A stretch of 15,512 nucleotides of DNA. Source: Bifidobacterium breve (GTDB lineage Bacteria > Bacteroidota > Bacteroidia > Cytophagales > UBA9547). A model generated the notes under the pieces. The model was given only the letters and a program-made list of their open reading frames with translations. It had not been told where the DNA came from and ran no database searches. Of this stretch, positions 1-5,526 are shown piece after piece. The translations under genes were made by a program, and so were the position numbers. The stretch spans positions 1 through 15,512 of the forward strand of contig CALPQG020000014.1 in assembly GCA_943325655.2 (NCBI GenBank). Direction: 5' to 3'. Every line of letters starts with the position of its first letter. The first letter of the stretch is position 1.

Positions 1-917
1 AACGCTGAGTTATATTCTTCCGTTGATATTTCACCATCGGCATTTTGTCCGTTACAAATATATTCTTTTTCAAATTGAATTGGTGACTTTCTTTGTAGCT
101 TTATATGTGGTTTTTCATAGTTATAAAGTGACACACTTCGGTCAACTTCTTTTACTAATTCATCATAGTTATTTATCTTTCTGTGTTTTAAATAGTTATT
201 TTTAATTACTCCATTTATTCGCTCTGCTTTTCCATTCTCCCAGGGATATTCACACATACTATTTTTAATACCTAAATCCTTTGTCAAACGCAAAAAGTCT
301 TTAGCATAATATTGACCTCCTCCATCAGAATGAAATATTAAGCCATTGAATTCTTGACCTCCTCTTGTTTTTAATGCCATTTTCAATGCTGTTAATGTAG
401 TATCTTCTGTATAAAGCCTTTTAGCTGTACTATGACCAACTATTCTTCTTGTGTAAGCATCAATAATGAATGTTATATAATAGAACCTGTCTCCAACTTC
501 AAAATAGGTTATATCACTTTGCCAAACTTGATTAGGCCTATTGATTTCTGTATTAATCATCAGATTATCAAACCTTATAACACCTGAGCTATCAGTTGTT
601 CTTTGATAATTTTTAGGCCTATCAACTATTAAATGTTCTGCTTTACAAAAACGCTCGAATGCATCTCTTCCAAAACATGATGGCTTGATTTTGAAATACA
701 TATCTCTACAACCCATAGTTGGATGGTCTTCTCTCAATTGATGAACAACTAAAAGTAAGTTCTTCTCTTCTGAATGAATTCTTTGTTGCCTATCTAAATA
801 TTGATGAACATTTTGTTTGCTTATATTTAGACTTCTGTACAATTCATTAAGACTGAATTTCAAGGATTCTCGTTGATTCCAGTAGAATTGGACTGTTCTG
901 TAGAATATTTTTTTTTT
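1..917 (-). CDS. IS3-family transposase OrfB (DDE integrase domain), partial at window edge
   Basis: An open frame of 305 codons runs from the A-rich slippery run to the left edge without a stop. It has no credible ATG near its upstream end, and a TAA lies in frame just upstream, so it is probably made as an OrfA-OrfB fusion by -1 frameshifting. An N-terminal HTH_21-like region (EEKNLLLVVHQLREDHPTMG) is followed by the rve integrase core. The catalytic residues are Asp in VWQSDITYF (codon 514-516), Asp in FHSDGGGQYY (324-326) and Glu in WENGKAERING (222-224). The second Asp and the Glu are 33 residues apart, two fewer than the usual DD(35)E. The tail (LQRKSPIQFEKEY) matches the usual IS3 C-terminal region, so perhaps only a short end is missing. 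Function: strand cleavage and transfer during transposition. Confidence 0.9.
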
Positions 918-1273
918 ATATCTACACCATAAGTTTGCTCTGCCAAATCTATCATTTTGTCTTTAAAATCAAGCAAAACTTGTTTTTGACCAATAATACG
1001 CTCAAGTTCTGCTACTTTTTTCTTGAGCTCTAGAAGTTGTTTGGTATCACTATCTATTTCCACAATTACCCTTTCTTTTTTAGTTTGATTAGTACCAAAT
1101 TTACGAAGCCATCGGTAAATATTTGTAGATGAAACCTCATATTGTTGAACTAGTTCTGAAATAGAAACTTTTCCCTTCTCTAATTCTCTGACTTTTTCTA
1201 TCTTGAAATTATCACTAAACCTTCTTGAGCGACGCTCTGAAACACTTTGCTTATACTTTGTTCTGTTTGCCAT
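860..1273 (-). CDS. IS3-family transposase OrfA (HTH DNA-binding subunit)
   Basis: This 137-residue basic protein starts MANRTKYKQS. A helix-turn-helix of the HTH_Tnp_1 type spans about residues 18-62 (KIEKVRELEKGKVSISELVQ, then a recognition helix with TNIYRWLRKFG). A heptad-patterned leucine coiled coil follows at about residues 77-110 (LLELKKKVAELERIIGQKQV), which in this family mediates OrfA/OrfAB oligomerisation. The frame ends 45-55 bases past the A10 run, overlapping orfB. OrfA binds the element's inverted ends and regulates transposition. It is the product when ribosomes do not shift frame. The ATG at 1271-1273 is the first start after the inferred terminal repeat. Confidence 0.92.
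   Translation of the reverse strand: MANRTKYKQSVSERRSRRFSDNFKIEKVRELEKGKVSISELVQQYEVSSTNIYRWLRKFGTNQTKKERVIVEIDSDTKQLLELKKKVAELERIIGQKQVLLDFKDKMIDLAEQTYGVDIKKKYSTEQSNSTGINENP
908..917 (-). other. A10 slippery run, probable programmed -1 frameshift site of the IS3 element
   Basis: On the minus strand ten consecutive A residues are read by orfA as ATA AAA AAA AAA TAT (Ile-Lys-Lys-Lys-Tyr). Slipping back one base continues as AAA AAA AAA ATA TTC straight into the orfB frame, which is open from here to the window edge. The orfA stop lies 45-55 bases downstream. IS3-family elements commonly use A-rich heptamers for -1 frameshifting. A downstream stimulatory structure was not established. Confidence 0.75.
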
Positions 1274-1345
1274 TTTATAGAGTTTATTTTATATTTTTGA
1301 CTTTATAAAACGGTCAATCTATTTCAGGCATTGACAAGTAAAGCA

Positions 1346-1380
1346 CAATCCTCAACACTCAATCCTCAACACTTAAAACT
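1346..1380 (+). repeat. 7-bp-register tandem repeat, array 1
   Basis: Five consecutive heptamers are visible: CAATCCT, CAACACT, CAATCCT, CAACACT, TAAAACT. The first four form two identical 14-bp double units. The array sits between the IS3 end and the ATG at 1388. Translation from a TTG at 1331 would read through it, but the composition and repetition argue that it is non-coding leader. Confidence 0.75.
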
Positions 1381-1387
1381 AAAGAAA

Positions 1388-1801
1388 ATGTTCACCCACG
1401 CCATTCAACTTCGTGTCAGGTATGCAGAAACTGACCAAATGGGTTATGTGTACTATGGAAATTATGCTACCTATTTGGAAGTTGCCAGGGTAGAAACCAT
1501 GCGGGCATTTGGAATAAGTTACAAAGCACTTGAAGACGAAGGCATGATGATGCCCGTGTTGGAATATAAAACAAAATATATTCGGCCAGCAAAATATGAC
1601 GATTTATTAACCGTTACTATATTCATTAAGTCAATGCCCACTGCAAGGATTTTGTTTGAATATGAAATTAAAAACGAAGCAGGTGTACTGCTGAATGTGG
1701 CTGAAACCACTTTGGTTTTTATTGATATGAACACCAATAGGCCATGCGCAGTGCCTGACAATTTTAAAAACATGCTACAAAAACATTTTAATAATGAATA
1801 A
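1388..1801 (+). CDS. acyl-CoA thioesterase, YbgC/FadM-like hot-dog family
   Basis: The 137-residue protein is a single hot-dog domain of the 4-hydroxybenzoyl-CoA thioesterase/YbgC group, which hydrolyses acyl-CoA thioesters in the cytoplasm. The N-terminal signature RVRYAETDQMGYVYYGNYAT (residues 9-28) contains the likely catalytic Asp16 and the conserved Asn25-Tyr26. The central helix LEVARVETMRAFG follows, and the length is normal for the family. I chose ATG 1388 over an upstream TTG at 1331, because the intervening codons are tandem repeat and the family motif normally begins about ten residues from the start. The stop overlaps the ATG of the next gene by 8 bases, so the two are co-transcribed. 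The substrate cannot be told from sequence. The nearby IS3 insertion may have changed its promoter. Confidence 0.88.
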   Translation: MFTHAIQLRVRYAETDQMGYVYYGNYATYLEVARVETMRAFGISYKALEDEGMMMPVLEYKTKYIRPAKYDDLLTVTIFIKSMPTARILFEYEIKNEAGVLLNVAETTLVFIDMNTNRPCAVPDNFKNMLQKHFNNE

Positions 1802-2744
1802 ACTGGTAAACAAAATACTTCATATCCCCATCATTATTAATTTCATTGCCTTTATTGACAAATTAGCCTTTGGCAAAGACAAAATTTTACTGGTAGAAGT
1901 GTATTCCATTTGTATCAACGAAATCAAGAAAGACGATTTAGCAGGCAAAGCAAGTGGTGTAGCCTTTAATTTTTTGATGGCGATATTTCCAAGTGTCATC
2001 TTTTTATTTACCCTTATTCCTTACATCCCAGTACCGGGTTTAGAAATCCAAATTATGGATTATCTAAAACAAATTATGCCGGCTAGTATTTATATCGTTG
2101 CCGCAGAAACTATCCAAGACATCATCGCTAAACCGAGAGGAGGTCTACTTTCGTTTGGTTTTATATTTACTTGGTTCGCTGCACTCAATGGTACCTTGGC
2201 CATTATTGAATCATTCAATAAAATGTATAAAACACATGAAAAAAGAGGTTTTATTAGAAAGAGAATGGTTGCAGGTGTATTGATATTTTTATTGGCCATC
2301 GTATTGCTTTCCTCTATCATCTTGCTCATTGTGGGCCAGGTAGTGATTGATTATTTACACCACAATACTTCTATATTTAGTGATGGAAACACTTTGTTAA
2401 TGGTAAATATTTTAAGATACGGCACAGTGATGCTGTCCTTTTTCTTTTCTATTTCCATCATTTATTATATCGCGCCATCTATCCAGAAAAAATGGCATTT
2501 CTTCTCCGTAGGATCATTTTTTGCAACCGGATTGATTATCTTTTCTACTTATTTGTTTTCAATTTATATTACCAATTTTTCTACTTACAATAAACTTTAT
2601 GGATCTATAGGTACATTGATTGGTTTGATGCTTTGGCTATACATCATTTCAATTGTGTTATTGGTTGGTTTTGAGATCAATGCAGCAATAGACCAAGCCA
2701 GAGCTAAAACAATAAACAGAAAACGAAAAATAGCACAAAATTAA
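1794..2744 (+). CDS. YihY/BrkB-family inner-membrane protein
   Basis: The 316-residue polytopic protein has about six hydrophobic helices near residues 54-80, 115-139, 159-185, 205-227, 237-259 and 270-297. Family features are the GKASGVAFNFLMAIFPS segment in the first helix and YGSIGTLIGLMLWLYI before the last. It ends in a basic, cytoplasmic-type tail (KTINRKRKIAQN). The family was once mislabelled ribonuclease BN, and no nuclease activity should be assumed. Members are integral inner-membrane proteins of uncertain function. It overlaps the thioesterase gene by 8 bases, so it is translationally coupled. No terminator is obvious between it and the tRNA gene downstream. Confidence 0.85.
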   Translation: MNKLVNKILHIPIIINFIAFIDKLAFGKDKILLVEVYSICINEIKKDDLAGKASGVAFNFLMAIFPSVIFLFTLIPYIPVPGLEIQIMDYLKQIMPASIYIVAAETIQDIIAKPRGGLLSFGFIFTWFAALNGTLAIIESFNKMYKTHEKRGFIRKRMVAGVLIFLLAIVLLSSIILLIVGQVVIDYLHHNTSIFSDGNTLLMVNILRYGTVMLSFFFSISIIYYIAPSIQKKWHFFSVGSFFATGLIIFSTYLFSIYITNFSTYNKLYGSIGTLIGLMLWLYIISIVLLVGFEINAAIDQARAKTINRKRKIAQN

Positions 2745-2809
2745 ATTCAATATTTTACAGTCCTAAGTTTGGTTTTATAAAATTTTACCCTTACGTTTGC
2801 ATTCCAATT

Positions 2810-2894
2810 AGAGAGATGGCAGAGCGGTCGAATGCGGCGGTCTTGAAAACCGTTGAGGTGCGAGCCTCCGGGGGTTCGAATCCCTCTCTCTCTG
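2810..2894 (+). tRNA. tRNA-Ser (anticodon UGA)
   Basis: This is an 85-nt tRNA with a long variable arm, as expected for serine. The acceptor stem AGAGAGA (2810-2816) pairs perfectly with TCTCTCT (2887-2893), with discriminator G at 2894. The anticodon stem GCGGT/ACCGT encloses the loop CTTGAAA, giving anticodon TGA. The T arm is GGGGG-TTCGAAT-CCCTC. CCA is not encoded, since CAAAA follows. It reads UCA and other UCN codons. Confidence 0.97.
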
Positions 2895-2895
2895 C

Positions 2896-2929
2896 AAAAC
2901 CCTTTGTAAGCAATTACTAAGGGTTTTTT
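2896..2929 (+). terminator. Rho-independent terminator after tRNA-Ser
   Basis: The stem AAAACCCTT / AAGGGTTTT encloses a 14-nt loop and ends in six T residues (2924-2929). It begins two bases after the tRNA discriminator base and would end the tRNA transcript. The A-rich 5' arm could also let it work weakly in reverse. Confidence 0.85.
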
Positions 2930-3363
2930 GTTGTCTAAATTGAATTTAAAAGCTATTCATTGAAGTCAACTCACTTTGGTAATACATGTCAAATTTTTTC
3001 CGTCATCGGCGGTTCCTTTCACCAAACTATAAGCAACATTCAAGGCTTCTATTTTAATCATTTAGGCAACAAATCCACAGCAATTTCACCACCTCTTACT
3101 GTTATATTTTGTTGGATTTAACTGTAAATATTGAACCCAATCAATTTTGTACCTGTTGGACTTAACTAAATGTACTTGTTAAACCTGTTGTTGAATTCCG
3201 CTAATTTCACTTCAACCCAACGGCTTGAATAGTTTAAGCCAAGTTCCGCATTTAAATTTTGTTCTTGTTTTAAATTGAATTTATATAATTCAAATACTTA
3301 ATGCACTTTACAAGATAGTTTGTATAGAAAAGTTTTATATTTACCAGCTCAAACAAAAACAAT
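2930..3363. other. 434-bp intergenic stretch without an intact gene
   Basis: No intact ORF with family resemblance is visible. On the minus strand, two short codon-like stretches meet at a TGA/ATG overlap near 3057-3061 and may be remnants. An imperfect direct repeat is also present (TGTTGGATTTAACTGTAAAT near 3111 and TGTTGGACTTAACTAAATG near 3155). A weak -7-like TTATATTTAC lies at 3335-3344, about 20 bases before the nfu start, but has no convincing -33 partner. Confidence 0.6.
2966..3061 (-). pseudogene. possible gene remnant (31-residue open frame)
   Basis: The minus-strand frame begins MIKIEALNVAYSLVKG and ends in KVS. Its ATG overlaps the stop of a second short frame ending GGEIAVDLLPK, encoded at about 3058-3118, in the stop-start style of operon genes. 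Residue composition looks protein-like rather than random, with GTADDGKN and balanced hydrophobics. I do not recognise a family. It could be the residue of a small two-gene cassette removed by deletion, or chance. No function is proposed. Confidence 0.25.
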
Positions 3364-3939
3364 ATGGATACAGCCAACCAAAGAATCGTCAATATATATA
3401 CTGAAGCAAATCCTAACCCCAAATCATTGAAGTTTGTGGTAGATTTTATGCTTTTGCCAGAAGCCGAAAACTTAGATTTCGCATCTTTAAGTGACGCTGA
3501 CAAATGCCCATTAGCCATTGATTTATTCAAATTTAATTTTGTAAAAAGGGTATTTATTGCCGCCAATTTCGTGACCATCACCAAAGATGATGCCGCTGAA
3601 TGGACCGAAATTTCTCCAATATTAAAAACATTTATCAAAGGATTTCTAGAAGAAGGAAAACCATTGTTGATTGGTGAAATTGAAGTGGCAAATCTTGAAA
3701 ATGAACCTGATGTGGTGACCAAAATCAAAGTATTGTTGGACGAATATGTTCGCCCGGCAGTAGAACAGGATGGTGGCGCCATTACTTTCCATTCATTTGT
3801 TGATGGTATTGTAAAAGTGAACCTAAAAGGTTCTTGCAGCGGATGTCCGTCTTCAACAGTAACCTTAAAAGCCGGGATTGAAAATTTATTAAAAAGAATG
3901 GTTCCTGAAGTACAAGAAGTTGTAGCGGAGGGAGTTTAA
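3364..3939 (+). CDS. NifU-like Fe-S cluster scaffold/carrier (Nfu_N plus NifU C-terminal domain)
   Basis: The 191-residue cytoplasmic protein has two domains. An Nfu N-terminal domain spans about residues 8-95, with the typical opening YTEANPNPKSLKFVVD. A NifU C-terminal thioredoxin-like domain spans about residues 115-185, with the landmark VRPAVEQDGGAI and the cluster-ligating CxxC in GSCSGCPSS (Cys158, Cys161). In this family a homodimer holds a [4Fe-4S] cluster between the two CxxC pairs and passes it to apoproteins. Length and domain order match Nfu proteins of Bacteroidota and mitochondria. The gene is followed by a large hairpin and then bshA, and the ferrous iron transporter genes lie further downstream, which fits an iron-handling group. 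Confidence 0.92.
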   Translation: MDTANQRIVNIYTEANPNPKSLKFVVDFMLLPEAENLDFASLSDADKCPLAIDLFKFNFVKRVFIAANFVTITKDDAAEWTEISPILKTFIKGFLEEGKPLLIGEIEVANLENEPDVVTKIKVLLDEYVRPAVEQDGGAITFHSFVDGIVKVNLKGSCSGCPSSTVTLKAGIENLLKRMVPEVQEVVAEGV

Positions 3940-4009
3940 TCAGTACTGGGTACAGGGTCTTGAGTAAAGTTTTTATTACTCAGTACGCTGTACCCTGTAC
4001 TTTATACTA
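3940..4009 (+). repeat. 7-bp-register repeat, array 2, folding into a long hairpin
   Basis: This fills the gap between nfu and bshA. Heptamers run in one register: TCAGTAC, TGGGTAC, AGGGTCT, TGAGTAA, AGTTTTT, ATTACTC, AGTACGC, TGTACCC, TGTACTT, TATACTA. They form an inverted repeat: arm 3940-3967, an 8-nt loop 3968-3975, and arm 3976-4003, with 22 of 28 positions complementary. The second arm ends 12 bases before the bshA ATG. There is no trailing T run, so it is not a standard terminator, but the RNA hairpin could still affect nfu 3' stability or bshA translation. Confidence 0.8.
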
Positions 4010-4014
4010 ATAAA

Positions 4015-5130
4015 ATGAAAATAGGAATAGTCTGTTATCCAACTTTTGGAGGTAGTGGTGTGGTGGCTACTGAACTTGGGAAGGCACTTGCAAAAAATGG
4101 TCACCAGGTACATTTTATTACTTATAGTCAGCCAACACGACTGGATTTTTTTGATCAAAATTTATTTTACCATGAGGTAAATATTTCTTCTTACCCTTTG
4201 TTTGAATATCCTCCTTATGAACTTGCCTTGGCGAGTAAAATGGTAGATGTCGTTAAATACGAAAAGCTGGATGTACTGCATGTGCATTATGCGATTCCGC
4301 ACGCTTCTGCGGCTTATATGGCCAAACAAATTCTGAAAACAGAAGGCATCAATATTCCAGTAATGACCACTTTGCATGGTACTGACATTACCATTGTGGG
4401 TAAAGATGCTACTTATGAACCCGTGGTAACATTTAGTATCAACCAATCTGATGTGGTTACTGCGGTTTCTGAAGATTTGAAAAAAGATACTTATGCGCAT
4501 TTCAAAATTACACGAGACATCGAGGTAATCCCCAATTTTATTGATTTAGAGCGATTTAAAAAACAGAAAAAAGACCACTTCAAAAAAGCCATTTGCCCAA
4601 ACAATGAAAAATTATTGATCCATACGTCAAATTTTAGGGCTGTTAAAAGGATTGAGGATGTATTGGCTGTTTTTCAACGTGTTCGTAAAACACTTCCAAG
4701 CAAATTGTTATTGATGGGTGATGGTCCTGAAAGACCACGCATGGAACACATGTGCAGAGAATTGGGCATTTGCGAAGATGTTCGCTTTTTGGGAAAACAA
4801 GAAGCGGTAGAAGAAGTGCTTTCATTGGCTGATTTGTTTTTATTGCCTTCCGAAAAAGAAAGCTTTGGACTGGCTGCTTTGGAAGCCATGGCTTGTGAAG
4901 TACCGGTGATTTCTTCCAATGCGGGTGGTATTCCGGAAGTGAATATTCAGGGAGTTACAGGTTTTATGAGCAATATTGGCGATGTTGACGATATGGCTAA
5001 AAATGCACTTTATGTGTTGAGCGATGAAATGTTGCCGACATTTAAAGCCAATGCCCTTGCCCAAGCCCATGTATTTGATGTCAGCAACATTATGCCGATG
5101 TATGAAAAATTATATGAAAAAATGATTTAA
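4015..5130 (+). CDS. bshA: N-acetyl-alpha-D-glucosaminyl L-malate synthase BshA
   Basis: This 371-residue GT-B glycosyltransferase (GT4 family) catalyses the first step of bacillithiol synthesis, transferring GlcNAc from UDP-GlcNAc to L-malate. The N-terminus MKIGIVCYPTFGGSGVVATE is diagnostic of BshA, and LHVHYAIPHASAAYMAKQI and TTLHGTDITIVG also match. The C-terminal nucleotide-sugar site carries LLMGDGPER and the EKESFGLAALEAMACEVPVI segment with the conserved E-x7-E pattern. Length is normal. The ATG at 4015 follows directly on the hairpin repeat of 3940-4003. The other bacillithiol genes (bshB, bshC) are not in this window. Cytoplasmic. Confidence 0.93.
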   Translation: MKIGIVCYPTFGGSGVVATELGKALAKNGHQVHFITYSQPTRLDFFDQNLFYHEVNISSYPLFEYPPYELALASKMVDVVKYEKLDVLHVHYAIPHASAAYMAKQILKTEGINIPVMTTLHGTDITIVGKDATYEPVVTFSINQSDVVTAVSEDLKKDTYAHFKITRDIEVIPNFIDLERFKKQKKDHFKKAICPNNEKLLIHTSNFRAVKRIEDVLAVFQRVRKTLPSKLLLMGDGPERPRMEHMCRELGICEDVRFLGKQEAVEEVLSLADLFLLPSEKESFGLAALEAMACEVPVISSNAGGIPEVNIQGVTGFMSNIGDVDDMAKNALYVLSDEMLPTFKANALAQAHVFDVSNIMPMYEKLYEKMI

Positions 5131-5187
5131 GCCTAGATTTGAAGACAATTTAAATCCGTCTTTAAACAAGTGTTTACCCTTAAAAAG

Positions 5188-5218
5188 TTTTTTTCTTACT
5201 GACATAGGTACTATCTTG
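5188..5218 (+). promoter_or_regulatory. putative Bacteroidota-type promoter of feoAB
   Basis: A T7 run (5188-5194) is followed by a 17-bp spacer and TATCTTG (5212-5218), close to the Bacteroidota -7 consensus TAnnTTTG. The start codon lies 28 bases downstream. The same arrangement (T7, 17 bp, ACTATCTTGCA) recurs before the DUF4286 gene, which supports its being real. Confidence 0.5.
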
Positions 5219-5221
5219 CAC

Positions 5222-5241
5222 ACTAATCTTAATTAGTCTAA
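5222..5241 (+). promoter_or_regulatory. dyad between the feoA promoter and start, possible metalloregulator site
   Basis: The hyphenated dyad ACTAAT-CTTA-ATTAGT (5222-5237) overlaps a second palindrome TTAG-T-CTAA (5233-5241). They lie just after the -7 box, where a repressor would block transcription. TTAG/CTAA half sites resemble those of DtxR/IdeR-type iron regulators, but this match is short and the assignment is an inference. Confidence 0.35.
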
Positions 5242-5246
5242 ATAAC

Positions 5247-5483
5247 ATGAACGAAATCGTAAAACACAAAACCATCGCTTCTCTCAAAATAGGAGAAAGC
5301 GGCGTAGTAAGCGGTTTTACAGATGAGTTGATGTCGTTGAAATTACTAGAAATGGGTTGTTTGCCTGGAAGTAAAATTGAACTCGATTCTATTGCTCCAC
5401 TCGGTTGCCCGATATGTATCAACGTTTCTGGTTACCGCTTAGCCATTAGAATGGAAGAAGCGGCCACTGTATTAATTGATTAA
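5247..5483 (+). CDS. feoA: FeoA family protein, ferrous iron transport accessory
   Basis: The 78-residue single-domain protein has the SH3-like FeoA fold. LLEMGCLPGSKIELDSIAPL (about residues 32-51) and CPICINVSGYRLAIRMEEA match the FeoA pattern of a conserved Gly-Pro/Gly turn followed by a beta strand ending in LAIR. FeoA is a small cytoplasmic partner of FeoB, needed for Fe(II) uptake and thought to modulate its activity. It lies 43 bases upstream of feoB in the same orientation, so they are probably one operon. A promoter-like T7-N17-TATCTTG and a dyad precede it. Length is typical. Confidence 0.9.
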   Translation: MNEIVKHKTIASLKIGESGVVSGFTDELMSLKLLEMGCLPGSKIELDSIAPLGCPICINVSGYRLAIRMEEAATVLID

Positions 5484-5526
5484 AGCATAGAGCGGTTTAA
5501 AAAACAACGCTGAACTTTTATAAAAA

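Larger units (their letters stand above)
1..1321 (-). mobile_element. IS3-family insertion sequence, left part cut by the window edge
   Basis: This is most of an IS3-family element transcribed leftwards. It holds a complete orfA (HTH plus coiled coil) and an overlapping orfB with the DDE catalytic domain, in the -1 frame relative to orfA. The orfA-proximal end is probably near 1320-1321. Read on the minus strand, the sequence there starts TAGATTGACCGTTTTATAAA, which resembles the AT-rich inverted ends of Bacteroidota IS3 elements. The exact end is inferred, because the other terminus and any target duplication lie outside the window. The element abuts the leader of the thioesterase gene at 1388, so it may have displaced that gene's original promoter. 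Both reading frames are undamaged as far as visible, so the copy looks recent and possibly active. Confidence 0.88.

Noticed and set aside
1331..1387. Upstream TTG start extending the thioesterase by 19 residues
   Set aside because: The added codons are tandem heptamer repeat and the hot-dog motif already sits at a normal distance from ATG 1388.
2090..2329. 79-codon minus-strand frame inside the YihY-family gene
   Set aside because: It is a shadow of the membrane protein coding sequence, without independent support.
3270..3782. 170-codon open frame on the minus strand
   Set aside because: It lies antisense over the NifU-like gene, which has clear domains; its own translation resembles no family.
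5131..5246. Riboswitch upstream of feoA
   Set aside because: The gap is 116 bp and the likely transcribed leader is only about 20-25 nt, too short for a known aptamer; only short dyads are present.
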